This document shows, one piece after another, positions 23,601-38,600 of a stretch of DNA of 64,000 nucleotides. Origin of the DNA: Ornithodoros turicata (Eukaryota > Arthropoda > Arachnida > Ixodida > Argasidae); contig NC_088206.1 in the NCBI RefSeq assembly GCF_037126465.1, positions 74,403,687-74,467,686 on the forward strand, written 5' to 3'. The notes beneath the pieces were generated by a model. The model saw only the letters and a list, made by a program, of their open reading frames with translations, did not search any database and was not told the DNA's origin. Within the stretch, counting starts at the first letter, position 1; each line of letters opens with the position of its first letter. Position numbers and translations under genes: made by a program.

Positions 23601-26600
23601 GTCCTCACACTCACGGACCAACTTTGGCAGCGCGCTGTCAAGAGGATGTACCCTTGCACCTTTTCACTACGCAAGTCCCGCACGGGAATTCAAGATTTCC
23701 TTCAGAGACGATCAGTCTTATTCTGGTGAGCTGCTGTTGACAACATTTCTGCTTCCGCTTCCTGCTTTGACGCATTATTGATACCTCTGAAGAAACGGAA
23801 AGCGATAGACTCTGATGTTAAGTTAATCATCATCAAGGATCATCACCGCAGAGGGTGGCATCCATCATTCAACAGTTTGGCCTATCACAATCGACAGCGC
23901 ACGTACGAAGCAAAAATTATTAAAAAACGTGCATACAAAAAAGTTGCATAAGTTCATGATGTCGACGTTCTCAAGAATTTTGTCTGGGAGGGCATGCTGC
24001 CTGCTCATTACGTCGCGCACGTCGGCACAGTCGAACGTGATGTTGTGCATACAATAGGGATCTTCGTTTTCAGGTTTTATGATTTTTCAACTTCGGGAGG
24101 AAGAAATCTGGTGATCGCTGATCTCTGTTTGTTATGTCACCGGAGAGTTTTGGGGGGAAACGAAAGGCATATGAAACAAACCACTGCTGTGACATTGCAA
24201 CGAGAAACTTTTATCGAAATATCCTTTATCTATAATAATCTTTTAATAAACACCATTTCCCCTTGGAACTGGGATAGTGAATGTCCGCGGTATTCAGACA
24301 CTTGCCCGCGCTCCACAAAAGCTCGTCCTTTTCTCTCCTGCGGGAGGGGACTATAAAAGGAGGAGAAGTAGGTTGTCACAAATAGCTCTCTTTGCTGATA
24401 TTATCATTCACTTTTCCTACGGATTACCGAGAACGACAAGTTGAAGGACTACAAAGATTTCGGGTGGATATCAGGTTTTACCCAAATTCTTGAGAATTTG
24501 ATCGGGGAGGGGAAATATCGTGAAAAATTGGGTTTAACCCGAAAACGAAGAAATCTACATGTCAACAATGGGAACCAACAGCAATCAAAGCAAGTGCTCT
24601 ATTTGCAATAAAATACTAGTGTTTTCACTCTCTTTTGTAGTGTCCGTCGTTAGCGTCACTCGCAGGGAAACGTGACTTCCGTAGGCATTGATCTAGGTCA
24701 GCCCTCCTGTAGCTACATCTCTCGCATAATGATTAAATCAGCAATAACCGCCGAAACCATTATACCTGGGTTTCACTGTACTTGGTTTGTGGATATGAAT
24801 AGTCGAAACACTGTCATTCGTGATGACATGCTAATCGAGACAGCCAAGATTTATGGAACTGCATTAGGTAAGCAATATTTGCTTCTTTGTGTAAAATTTA
24901 TTTTCATATTATGCTTTCTGACTATAGGCATTAGCTCTGATTTCTGCTACTCACAAGGACGGGTGGCCAAATTGAGCGAACAGCATAACATGAAAAGCCA
25001 CAGGATGCAAGAAGAGAATGTCGATGTAGACACAACTAGCAGATATGATGGTCACTGTAGTATGTGGAGACAGTACGAGTGAGTACACAATGAGGCCCTG
25101 AGAAAGATGTACGCTGTCAATCCCCTGGTGAAAGTTTCAGCCAGGAACGCATGTATCTTGACAAGGGGGGATATGTTGGGGGAAATGTACATGGACACTA
25201 TCACGATGAGTTTCTTCTTCGTTTCCTCTCTTCAGAGACGCGACAAGATCTTGACGGGATTGAGCACTTAACAGCTGTCGCTTTAAAATTGCTTCATGTC
25301 ACATATGAGGCATGCAACACTTACAATGTTGATGAGACTGCACTGGTTTTTAAACTGGGACCCTCCACTACAATAGCTACGGCACCTGTGTCGAGGTCTA
25401 AAAGTGGCATGTGACCATGGCTCTCATTTGCAAAGTCACTGGACGTCATAAGCTGGAAGGTAAAGCTGATTGTAATCGGAAAGGCAAAGTGACCACGATG
25501 CTTTGGAAAGCACTTTGACCTGGCGATTTATTGCCATTACTACCTCAACAAAACCGGATGAATGAACAGGATGAACAGGCAGAATTCCATCTTCACCGAT
25601 GTTACTCAAAAACTTCTCTAGACATGAGCGGAGAAGTGTAGTGATTGTGTTGGATAATGGCCACAAACTTGATGGTCTAGAGCTCACAAACACCAAGCTC
25701 TTCTACCTGCAACTGCTTGATGCGGGAATAATTCGACCTTTCAAAGAACATTACTGAAGAGAACCTGTGCAGGAATACATTCAGTGTGCTGAAGAAACAA
25801 AGCCTCAAAATGTGAACTTGTGGTGGAGCTTAAGGTCCATTGCCTCTTCCTGGAAATAAGTCAACAAACACAGCATTGAGAACTGCTGGCAGGAATCAGG
25901 ACGTACGTATGTGCTTACCTCAACCAGAAGTGGAAGACGAGCCAGAAGAAAACAACACACTAGCAGAGCTTCAAAAAGCCTAACCACACAGCTGAAAGTT
26001 TTGTTGCGGAAGATGAAGAAGCCAACACCCATGCTCCACTGGAAGATGACTCCATCATAGCCCAGGTGCAATGGAATGATGATATGGATGGTACAGATCA
26101 GACACCCGAGATTGTTGTGTATTGTTGCGTGGTGTATGATTCAGCCAGGTGCGACGCTGCAGCTTTGGCGCGTGTTCTCTGGTTTCGGGGATCGCTCTGA
26201 TGCGCCAGTCAGGCGTATCCCTTCTTGCAGAACAGACATATGCAGTCCAGAAAACAATAAAGTTCGACTTCATCGTGATCAACGGAGTCTCAATCTTCCC
26301 AAACTCAACAGAGATCATATCTAAAACGTGTGCCTATGACCACCTTTATAAAGTGTTGCTCTTTTTTGGGCAACAAGGTGATTCAGCCAGTGCCTCCACA
26401 GTAGACAGACTTCTGTCACACGTCTCAGACATGCTCAAAAACTTGAAGCAGGAGACTTTCTAAGATAATGTGTGCAGGAAGACAGTTTTGTTCTGCCTTC
26501 TCTCTCTTTGTTTTCCCCCTTCTTAATAAAAATATTTATCGATCGCTCCTCTTTGCTCCTCTGGTACAGCCTGCCAATGCGGGGAGAGAACAATGGAAAA

Positions 26601-29600
26601 AGTGGGGAATCCCCACATTTCCGTGATAGAGCGGGGGGTTCCCTGAACGATTTCTTCGTTGCTCCTACGGGGTTTAGGCCTGTAACATTATGTTCCCAAT
26701 TAAGCGAATTGCACGTAGGTATGTAAAATATCCCAAATTTTTACTTATGTACAACTTAGATTCATCAGGGAGCCTTGGACATTGGCTTGAACGTCTTTTC
26801 TTGTTAATTATTTCTGGGGCATAACCGCACCTGTCTTCTTGTGTGTATTTTTCATTTGATCATGCGGTTGCGGTTGTATTCGCTTGTGCTATTCTGACTT
26901 GTTGATACACAGCCTCTCCTGCTTGAGAAATTGGTTTGGTGTGCATTGTAAATAAACGAAGAGAAAATAATGATAAAACATGGAACATTCTTTTCAGGAG
27001 GAAATTAAAAAATTGTTAAACTAACTTTGGATTGTTCAATGAGTTGTTTGTCATGGGGATAAAATGGGGAATAACTTTTTATCTGAACTTTGTTCGGACG
27101 ATATTGGGCGACTACCGAGGCGTCCGGAGAATCGAGACATGACTGTACTGTGACCAAAACAGGGATTGTACACAAATATAGCAGCTTCATTAGTGTGGTT
27201 ATTTTGTACCAAGCTGGAAGCTGCCTTGACATTCTGTCCTTATATGTGTTACAGTGGAAATATTTTGGCATGCAAGACGTGCCTAGGGATAGCACAGGGT
27301 GAACTCATCCATCTGTTGTGCTTTAGCTTTAGATGAGTGTTATTGCAAAACATGTGTGATAGTCATTCTAAGAGATAAGCTGAAATGAGTCACACATAAT
27401 TACGTTGGCTGACAATCTTCAATGTCATGTAGAGATATGCATTGTATGCGACACGGTGCCAGCAGTGATTGACGCTCAGCACCCGCTAGTTGATGGTGGC
27501 CTCTGTCATGACTGCAAGGAAACCGTACTGGAATCCATGTTTGCTTATGGAGACGACGGAGCAAATGTAAGTGTTTCTTGCATACTTTCCGAATAACGTT
27601 CGAGTGGTACAAACAGAAAGGCACTTTCCTTTTATGTTCTACTGCTTCTTTGGTTCATTTAGAAGCAACAGTCAGACAATGAAGGTTAAAGGATGCTGTA
27701 CGAGGACATAGAAAGTTTTTATTTTAACAATGATTCTTGAGAGGAGACGTTGTTATTCTACACGAGCCCTGATCTACAATAATGGAATATACCAGAGGGC
27801 TGGATGCGGAGATTCTCAACCCATGGCTTCACTCCAGGATGTTGGCCATAGAACTGACTGGCTTGTGCTTTGGCATGCGGTAGTAGTGGTGTGTCCTCAT
27901 TGTGCACAGGCTCTCCCTGTCAGATAAAAGAACGGTGCTTGCGGTCGAGGTCTGCGTCAATAGCACAATGAGTAGAATGACAACTAGGCACATGGCTTGT
28001 GATTGTGGAGCCTGCAAGCCGGGTGAAGGACTTTGCTCCTCCTTTCTCGTTTTCTCCCTCTGCGGGTGGGTTACAACACACTCTACTGTTGTCCACTCGC
28101 CCTCGACTTCACCCATTGTATCTCCACTCCACGCCGCTGCATCCACTGCCACAATCACAATCCGTGTGTCGCCCTCATTCTACTCTCTACTGTTTTACTG
28201 GACGCAGACCTCGACCGCAAGCACCGTTCCACATCTGACGTACAGCTGCGTACTTGGACATTCTTTCTGACACCGCCGTCTGTATTCTGTTAACCTATGT
28301 TATCAAAGTTATAGTGAATAAAGCCGCCTGCCACGAGTATAAACACTGAATGAAGGTTGTCGCCAGAGACATACTGGTGGAGGCAATTGAGGAATGGAAC
28401 TCTCTGTAGTCTCCCTGCGAGTCCCCGGTGGAACAGGGGTCACAGTGGGCTGCTGGCTTGCCATAGATGAGGACCGATGGGGAAGACCAGCTGGCAAGGT
28501 GTGCGCGGATGACACTGGCATACCACATCCGGTACAGGAGGCTGAGAAAGGGTTGATTCCCGAGGAGATGGCGTGACGCAGTGAAGGTGACTCTGGCAAG
28601 TTGAGTGAGGCAGGAGTGGCACAGTGAAATGGCAGGTCATTGAATGAGTGTGTAGAGTCACCACCTATCATGACCCCTTGGAGAAACAAGGCGCGGTGTC
28701 TTCAATGATGGCTTCTGAGGTGGTTCGTAAGGTTCATACAAACTTTGGGGTGGTAAATGAACTACATAGCCGAATTGTGTGGGTGTCACCAAATGCAGAT
28801 AGGAGATGTTGTTCCTCTACATGAGTCCTGAGCAGCGATGATAGAATGCCCCGGAGTGCCGAATGTGCTGGGCAGCTTCGTGGGACTAATAATGCGACCC
28901 GTGGTCGACACCGGCATGAAATTACTACTGTGCACAAGCCAGTCAGTTCTTTCGGCAATGTCCTTGATTCAAGCCATGGGTTGAGAAGCTCCCTGGGACA
29001 TTCCATCATCGTCGATCAGGACTCATGTAGAAGAACAACATCTCCAGTTGACTTGATTTTCATCACCACTCAGTACTGGTTGCTGCAGTACTATCGCATG
29101 TACATAGTCAAAAGTGTGCTTCAAAAGAGATCCTACCGCTCAGCAGTCGACATGTGGTAGCACTGGTTAATTGTGCAGTTCAGTAATAGAATTAAAGTGA
29201 TTGTGCTGTGTGGTCCCTTCCACCTGGCCTGCGGAACATGTCGTGCCATTATATAGACCAGTCTCTGTTCCATAATTATTACAATGATACATCTGAGACC
29301 ACCATCAGCTATGCACGCAACCCTTCACGAACTTTGTATCGCTACACCACATCCTGCACCACCACTATGTGAGCACTGAGAATAGTAGAATTATGAGTGG
29401 TCTTTCGTAGTACTTGTCCCATGTGTCTTGTACATGTGGATTCAGCAGTGGCATGTTGCTCTAGTAAATTGAAAACTGGAATATAGATGATGTGGTCCTC
29501 ATGGCTGGAACCATTCAAAAGCTCATCTAGGGACACGCTACATCAAGATGACCTTCTTGTGAATTGTGACCAAACGATACTTTTTGCATAAGTAAAACCC

Positions 29601-32600
29601 GCATATAACGATGTCAGCCGCGAACTTGATATATGAGAGATATCACTGTACAAGGGCTCACCTAAGTCGGCACCATGCTACGGAACTCGCATGGTGCACG
29701 TTATCCCACAAGTGATGTGAAAGAGAGATTCTACGCCTTTTAGCTTTGCCTGTTTTTAGTAGTTGCTGGGCTACATAGCATCATGCTCAAGTGCATCCAG
29801 CAGCATGATATACTGTCTGGATCGAGAAATTGATGTTTTGGAGCTTTAAAACATCAACTTCGTGAAATGCAGTGGTACATGTAATGAACGGCGAAACGTC
29901 CACACATCCACCAGATATGTCATTAAAAGCAATTCTGCCTATTTGAACCTCGTGAGCAATAGCACCATCGGTCACTGCTTTGGTAACACATCGCTGTTTA
30001 TCCTCACGGTATCCCAGAATGATGTCTCATCACCCACTGACTTTTGAGTCTGCAACCCAAATCTATTGCTTTGTGTTTCATCGTCAATAAATTAACTGTC
30101 TTCCTCTATCAGTGCGTCGAAATCGAGCACATCATCGTCACCTCGGGGCACTGGCAGAATGTGAACATTTTATGCAACGCATATCACGCTCTGTAGAGAA
30201 ACTGTACAACAGTCCATGGCATTACTTTAAAATCAGGGAGGATTTTGTCTTCCCCTTGGTGCGGTCGATGTTGAAGAACATGCTGTCGATGACACTCCGC
30301 TCATCCAGAGTCTCTCGCGCTTGCACCTCCACCGGAAACTTTGTGGTTTCTTTTTAGCCTTCATAATAGTTGAAACTGGGAAAGGCCGTACTTCTGGTCG
30401 ACAGATGTCCTTTCATGATGATCTTCATCGATAATCACAAGCTTGACATCTTGGGCTACTGTGCTTTACATGTCTGTGTATGAGACGTCATATTAATTCG
30501 AGCAAGGCACAAAGTGATCGGCTCCAACAAAAACAAAGCAGCTGAACCTCACGAGCGTAGCTATGGGGGGGTGCACGATCTACAAGGTGCAAAAGCAGCC
30601 AAACACAGAAGACAGAGTGACGAGACGACTGCCAACTTTCAACTGCAAGTTTTTTTTACGAAGGTACAGTATTTAAAAGAACAAAGCAAACATCATAACA
30701 TGTGAAAAAACCAGTACCTTGCTTGGAAGATAAGGATGCACATCTCATCCGTGAACAGCTTAATGGAGGGTGTGCTGACACACTGCCCTATTAGGAATGC
30801 CTCCCATATCTTCCTCACTTTTTATGGCATCTCGGAACGTGGGTTCGCAAGCACATCTGCTGCAGTGAATAGAAAGATGGCCAGATGGGGTGCCTGCAAG
30901 AACTAAGGCAGAGTGTTCAGGCATCTGCCAGTCTGGCAAATTTACACCTGGGGCCCTATCCTCGTCAAAAGTAATCGACCTCGATTACTTTACGTCACAA
31001 GCTGTAGGGCGGGGCTGCCACAAAATACTCCGCCCTTAAATTCCGCGCGTTTCAATTGAAATTTATACCTAGTTTTCCTTCGCAGCCTCTCGGCCCTAAT
31101 CTCGGACCGTGACCCTACGTCATTTTGACGTAACAATGACGTAAAAGATTAGTTTCAAAGCTGAAAAGTAATGTAGCGAAAGAGGGTCGATTACTTTGAG
31201 CGGCGATGGGTTTCGTGATGGGTCCGCATGTGCATTTCCGTTTATTGTGTTGTACAAAGTCTGTATGTGCTCGTCACAACAAAAAATTCATATCTTTCTT
31301 CGTTTTTGTTTAATAATGATAGAAAAGCACCGCGTAACACCTTTTCTCTGCGCCGATCGCGGCATCGTATGCGTGAAAGTGGTGGGCTTTTCGAAGCGTC
31401 GTCCGAGCCGTATGTCGTACAATCAATGTTATTGCAACGTAGCGGTGTGCACACAAAAAACTCATCGATCAAAGTTCACTGTTTGTTGAGTAAAACTATC
31501 TCATTTGCGGTATCATTACCACCCCCACAGCTCACGAGCAAAAGAAGCATATTGAAATGCGAATTATCATTTCGCATATCGAGCACACGAACACACAGAA
31601 AAATATAAAGAAAAGCTCATAAATAAAGCTCAAGATTTAAAGCACGAACCGATTTCTTATAAACGCGTTTACGGCTCGCGCCACACTGTCCGTTCGACCC
31701 TTTGCAATGATCCTTTGCGCTTTCATCGTTTTCTTGCCTGCCATCAGCGCCATCTCACGGGCACATACCGAATTATAAATGCAAAGTACAATCACGGTGT
31801 CACACGAACATTGCCGTCTTGCACACTTGTACGTCAAGAAAAATGACAAACAGCAAAAAAGGAAATTACGAGCGTGCTTTTCGGCGCATTTTCCACGCAA
31901 TTCAGTTTTACGCCGGCAGAGTTTTCTGTTTCCGACACCTAAGAACCGAAGCAACAAGGCAGGGCGGGCAGATCACAGGTGTGGCCTTCGGATTCTCAGG
32001 AGGAAACACCGATAAGGCGGGTCGCTTTCCAAGATAACGCGTGGGGCGATTGGTTGATAGAAGGTGTCAACCACTTTTGATATTCACGCCTTTTTCGATT
32101 GTGCACCAATGACAGAAGAAATTTCAAGTAATCGAAGTAGATTACTTTGACCAGGATAGGGCCCCTACAAGTTGGATCCTATGCTTTATGTCAGAAACCA
32201 TGTGTCAACTTACTTTCCTGTTCGCCCCAGTTACACCCAAATTATTGAAGCAAAATATAACCCGAGCAAGTCTGGTCCTATTTATAGAAGGGTATTGCGT
32301 AAGGTGGGTCACAAAACCCATTTGAATGGGATTTGAAATGGACCTAAAATCTACGCAAGGATTTAATTTGGCACCAGACGCTGTGCTATCATATCAACTA
32401 TCACATACATAAGTAAGGGGAACATGTTTGTTGTAAAGGAACAGTGTAAACTGTGGAAGCTGTTAAATTGTAGCAATTGCAGGTGTACTGTGCCATTTGT
32501 GGTGAAGGCGGACAACTACTCATCTGCGACAATACTGCGTGCAACAGGTAAGGCTTCACGCAACATTATTGTGTGGCATGTATTGTATCCACTGTTGTTC

Positions 32601-35600
32601 ACCAACACAGCACAAGTGGCCAGCCAAATATTAATTGTCATACAGATTGATAAACGTGCTAGAGATTCTTATGCTCAATGAAAGAACGCGACTTACGATA
32701 TAGAAATGTGTAATTGATTTACTTCTAGCCAACGTATTTACCACTTATGAAACAATGTTGTTGGTAGCTCATAATCTCTCTTTCCTTCGTCCTTGGAACA
32801 TTCCAATGCATAGCCATTGCAACGCCACATTCCAGGGGTTGGGGAGATTTCGCTTCCACGATGGGCCCAAAACTGCGGCTCGCGAGGGAACCAGTTTTGG
32901 GAACATCGCGGTGGCCTTGCGGAGCTGTACAATGCACACATGAAATGGCAGGCTTTTGGTACAGTTTGAACTGGCTATCATGGGGTTGACAAGTGGAAAA
33001 AATTTACCTCACTTCTGGATATTATATATTATTATATAAATCTTACATCTTGAGTGGTTGATCGTGTGCAGTGTCAAGACGACATGTGGTCTCTGTTGCC
33101 AGGGCATTGCAGAGCGGAGCATGAGCATGAAAGAGTGCGGTGAATATTCGATCGGTTTGGAGCCTTTTTGCAACAACAATTTTTGGAAATGTTTTTCAAA
33201 AACGTTGCCTAATTTTACTTCCATCGCCATATTGTCCGGAAGGCCACAAGTGTAAGGGCTTACTGAAGCTTGGTGGGAACTGCTTGGATGGTAAACCGTG
33301 TTAGATATAAGGTTCCTGTAGTTATCCTGACCCCTTGCAAGTTGTATAGTCTTTGCCCCAAAGTGAACACAGCAACATCAAACACAAAAACAGGTGGGTT
33401 GAGTGCTGACAGGGTGTGGTTTACAGTATTCCCTTTGGAAGGGTTTACATCGACTAGACGGGCATTTGTGTCAACACATGAACACGCAAATTAATGTTGT
33501 TGAAAGGGATGCCCCCGTCGGGTCATTTGGCATTCCATTGTAGTAGATGTGGATGTTCGCCTTCCTTTGATAAGACTCTGATTGCAGTGAGGGGGAAGAA
33601 TGTGTCATTACCCCCTCTATCACCCTCATTCAGGAGGAGGTGTGTTATCTAAAAAATTAGGTTGGGGGACATGTAGCTGCTATGGTATTTAAGAGTGCGT
33701 ATATAGAGAAGAATAAAGCTAGTTGTGAGTTGCAGTTTGTGTGTGCCTTTTGTCTGTGTTTGTGACTGCAGCGTTTTTGAACTTGTCATGTACTGACTTC
33801 CCCAACTTCCAACTCTCACTGATGCTGTTGGAGATTGCATGGCAACTCAGGTTTGCAGTTCTAAGCTGTAGCTAGTAGTCCTTGTTACACTTCCTCCAGT
33901 ATGCAGTGAGGAGCCTATCCTTTGCTGGAACGGTTCGGCGTGTATGCACGCTGTCTGACGTCTCTTAATTGGCAGCAAGACAGTGAGTCTTTTCCCCAAT
34001 ATCAGATGCGACGGAGACAAAGCTTGGGTGTTGTTCTGACATTTGTGTCAATGGCTGTGAGTTGACGATTGGTTCGACTTGCACGGTCAGCAACTGTTGC
34101 AAGTCTAACTGACTTCAACGGAGTGTTCTTCTGAGAGAATCTGGAGCTGATGTACCATATGCCCCTAGAAGCCTCACCACCAGGAGGCATGTTCAGCTCC
34201 CACGTTATTTGATCTTATGTCGCACACTGCCATACCGCTTGGAATTGGTTCGACAGCACGGCAGGGATCTCCCGAGCGGCCTTCTTAAAAGTTAGGACGT
34301 TGTCTGAATGGATCCTCCTTGGCAAACCTAAGCATGCTATAGTGCATTTGACCACCAGTTTCGAGGGATTGATTGAAATGATCTCAAGATGAATGGCTCT
34401 GCTAGCTGAACTAGCCACAGATGTGTTTCGTTGCCCTTCTTCCGCTCTGTAATAAAGTAGACCCGCAAAATCTACGCCACGACCTCAAACGCAAGTTGCT
34501 GTGTGACCCTATCAGCAGGCAAGGGTGCTTCCTGCTCACTGCACGGACATGTCTTCAGTCGTCAACAGAAAAGACATTGATAAAGTGCATACTTAACTGA
34601 CCTTTGATTATCCAGAAGTGTTCTCTTAACTGGTGCAGCGTTTTTTCTGTACACTGGCATGGGACATCCAGTGCTCTCTCTGTATTATAAGCAACATGAA
34701 ACCAAGCTTCTGACGCTGGCAGTAACACTGTAAGATGCTTGGCTGACAGTGACTGTTATGAGCACTGCAGACGCAGGATCCCATCGGTATCCTGGTAATG
34801 GTGAAAATTGTCGAGATGAGAAGATCTTCCTGTAACGAGCTTTGTCTGAGTAGCTTTGATGGAGTAGACACTTCTCCCTACCTCCGGCCACGCAAATGAC
34901 GCAGCAGGGCTATGTTTCATGCTTTTATTCTTGAAGGTTAGAAAAGCGCGAGTAACTTGGCGGCATGAGCTGCGTTGCTCATCCGTAGAAAGCAAAAGTC
35001 CAAGTGGGCTTCATGCTCTCGGAGAGCGTGCTAAGGAGCAGACTACATCCTGTACGTTGCCCACTTGCGAGTACCATCCATCCAGACCATGGTATACCGT
35101 ACGTATTCTCCTGCTTACACAGCACAGTTAAGTGTTGCCTGCTGCATTTTCTGCATTTGGGGGCTATGAGATAATCGACAAATCTTTGCTGTATGATATT
35201 GCTTGCCACAGCAGAAGCACCTGTGGCTGGTATCAAGTTGTCCATCCAACTCTCTGCTACATCTGTTTCCAAGTTGCAATTCAGCATCTTATCATCTTTT
35301 CCGCAAAAGAAGCAAGTCTCAGTATTCTTTTCACGAGCTCCATTTCGTTTGCCAGCTTCAACGGCGGAGGCGGGTGGCAGTCTTTCAGCACAAGTTTGTT
35401 GTAGTTCCTGGGGTTCGTCCAAATAGTCCTCCTAGGTTCATACACCCTTTCTCCCATATGCTTCCCATCTTAACAAATTCTAGTAACTTTGTGACAAGTA
35501 TCTCATACTGATCCTCTGCCGATGCAGAGGTTGTTTGTCGCTGTGAACCTTCCTCTGGAAGCTAAGAATAATATCCTCTGGAACAGCTTGTTGCAAAACA

Positions 35601-38600
35601 TGAAACAGTAGAGAGCAGAATGACTTTGAGGTAGTACCCAGTGCTTCTAGACTCCTCATATGTCTATGCACCATGTCGTGGAGGCATCTCAGTTAGAGTA
35701 CATTTTGGGAGGAACAAACTGCCTGAAGACTCAGCAACTGCTTCAGATGAAACTGAATCAGCGTGTTTGGATTAACAGATCTTTTTTTGATCACTTTGAC
35801 AGCAGTGTCATACATATTTACAGTGAACAGTAGGCCCCTTATTGAAGCTACAGCTTCTCCTGTAAGAGCAGCTGTCAGGTAAGACATATTCGCATTGTTC
35901 AACAAGGAAGCATATTGCTGTCTACCATCGTCTCAAACCGGATCCAAGGTTCTTGCCAGTGCTCTTGACTGCTGTTATATTTAACAAGTTCCAACTTGGG
36001 TAACTGCGGTCAGTGACGGCCATCTCCTGCAGCTTGATGTTGACTACGGTCTCCAATAGCAAGCGCCAGCTCACCAGTGTTTCGTCTCCAATATGGAACC
36101 AGCTCTCGAAGACTGTGTGACAAGGTGTTTCTTCAGCAAGCATTCTCATTCAACCTCCTCGACCGAAAACATGGGCTCCAACTTGCTGTCCACGTCATCT
36201 AGGCTTGCGGATAATTTGACGATGCGCTGAAGCAGTACCTCACAACGAGTTGTGTGATCGTGAGAGCTGTCGACTACCTAGCTTGTTGGGCTTCATTTAG
36301 TACCGTGGTGAATCTCTGTCACTTCCTCTTTTGCAGGAGTCAAGTCCTCGCAGTCGATTCCTGTGAATGTCCTCCACTCACAAGTCCCTATAGCAGGGCT
36401 TCGCACGGTTCAGCACCAAATTGTGGAGAGGAAGAGCCAGATGAGTGGAGCCAGGGCAAAATGTTTACTGAACCAAAAACAAAAGAATAAGTGCATGAGG
36501 CAATCTGTTTATCCACATCTTATCCTTATCCGCTATTCTTATCCACTACTTGCTGTCAGCTTCCAAGATTGATAGCCGTGCTTTGAGCATAGAAGCTCCC
36601 GTGCATCAGAGTTCCTGATGGCATATTAACTTGGAGGACTATTCTATCTTGAATAAGGTTGACGAAAGATGGCATTGGAACACAGGCAGCACTGTGGCAA
36701 CACCTAAGTCAACATTAAAGGCTGCGCATCAATGCTCCGTCTACAGAGGGCATGGTGAATCCATGAAGGGCGGATTGCTGAAACAAATCTTTCTTATCGT
36801 TCAGGTTGGTCCCCGATATTACTATGGTTGTGTTAAGTTAGATGTACTTGGCTCGATTATTGTGCCATGCCCTCGACGTTGCTTCAGTGATCTTGTTGCA
36901 CGTTGGTCTGTCTTACTAGCGTTGATCACATCGGTGATATCGAGCCTAACCCAGGCCCTGAAATTATACAAATACTGAGTGACATATCGCAAAAACAAAA
37001 CTTTCTCATTCAAGACATTGGGGCTATGAAGAATGAGTTCAGTAGGAGTGTTAAAGGAATTAATGACAGGCTTGATGGCATTGAGCATGGGCTGAGCAAG
37101 TAAAAGTACTCAGCGAACATGTGCGATAAATGGAAACAGTAGTCCGTGACCTTGAGAAAGTCATTGATGAACAGGCGGCAAAGATAAGAGATTTGGAGGA
37201 CAGAGGGAATAATCTGCTTTTGTTCGGTTTCCCCGAGCCGGAAGATGACAACGTAAGTACATAGTCTGAGGGAAGCTGTCTGTGTAGATGTGCTTAATTG
37301 CATTATTGATGCTCCAATTGTGTCCACATACATAGACTGGGACCAAAAAGGGGTGGAAGGACCAGGCTGGTAATAATGCGCTTCTATGATTTCAACAAAC
37401 AGGATAGGATATTGAAATCAGCAAGGAGATTCTTGAAGCACACGCAATTGAAACGTAAACGACTTTGTGAAAGCGCTAAGGAAGCCAGGATGCGGGGTAC
37501 TAAAGTTTCCCTGCTCTATGACACCTTGTACATACATGGATAACGAAGCTTACAAGTGGGATCTTATGTCTAACACTCGGTACGGTGCTTCGAGGTCACG
37601 AAATTACACTGAGAACGATTGCAAGGAGTATCGTTTTCAGGAGTAATGAGTATTGAGTATTAGTGCAAGAAGCATTGTTAATAAGATAACTGATTTTGAA
37701 CACATACTGCTTACATACAATCCACACATTGTTACTGTCACAGAGACCATGGTTGCAGCTGGATATACCTGATGATGAAATATTGCCCCCAAACTACAGA
37801 ATTCTACGTAGGTAATGATCATATTGGACAGTGTGGCGGAGGAGTGGCTATTGTTTATAAACGTTCAATAAGATGTGCACTGCTGTCAGACAAAGGTTTT
37901 CCACAGGACACCGTGTGGTGCAAAGTAGGTGCGATCCAGCCTTTCGTTTATGGAAGACGTTTATGATTATGTTACACGTTGTTTCAAACGAGATGATAAA
38001 ATTTTAATTATGGGAGATTTCAACGTACCGAACATGGAACCAACCACATGACCCTTGGATTTAGTCTTTGTACCCAACTCGTTAAACGGCTTTGAAATAA
38101 GCATCCAGGAAGGAATATCTGACCATAGCGCTGTGCTTGTAACATACATTAATGTAAAAAGTACTGTTTTATTGTCTAGCAAAAGAATTGTGAGGGATTT
38201 GTCAAGCTGATGATACTTCAATCCTGGACCGGTTGGAAATATTGTATAATGATGTTGTTCTGCTTGCCGATAATGCGCCTGTAAATGAGTTATGGGATCG
38301 GTTTAAAGACTGTGTTATGGAATACTTGAGACGTTTTGTACCTGAAAAAAGAGTAAGGATGCGAAAACAGAACCCCTGGGTCACAAGGGAAATCGTTCAC
38401 CTAAAGAGAAAGATTAAACGGAGGCGACTGGGGAGTAAGCAAACGGGCTCTTCTGAGTTCAGTAAGTTTAAGTTAATTATGAAAGTCAAACTTGGAAAAG
38501 CTAAAAGGCATTATGTACACGGCCTTCAAAACAGTATGAAAAATAACCCATACAAGTTCTGGAGATATTTTAAAGAATAAAATAATAAAATACCTGAAAT

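Larger units (their letters stand above)
20160..27432 (+). other. Dnmt3 intron (7.3 kb)
   Basis: It contains the 216-bp tandem array (20336-21780), a TA-type inverted-repeat element (22606-23478) and a pogo/Tigger transposase relic with a solo LTR (24672-26463). From 23479 to 24671 and from 26464 to 27432 I see nothing that I can assign. Confidence 0.75.
27567..32482 (+). other. Dnmt3 intron (4.9 kb)
   Basis: It contains inverted repeats at 27788-29045 and the large terminal-inverted-repeat element copy B (30950-32165). The stretch 29050-30940 shows no gene. A short block near 29598-29651 (cgcatataacg ... tatcactgta) may be a scrap of the TA-type element family. Confidence 0.65.

Noticed and set aside
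28309..28689. 126-codon minus-strand frame as a gene
   Set aside because: It overlaps LTR-like repeat sequence and has no recognisable domain or start context.
33069..33250. Dnmt3 ADD exon in this interval
   Set aside because: The cysteine spacing does not fit, and the exon at 40519 supplies the missing segment in phase.
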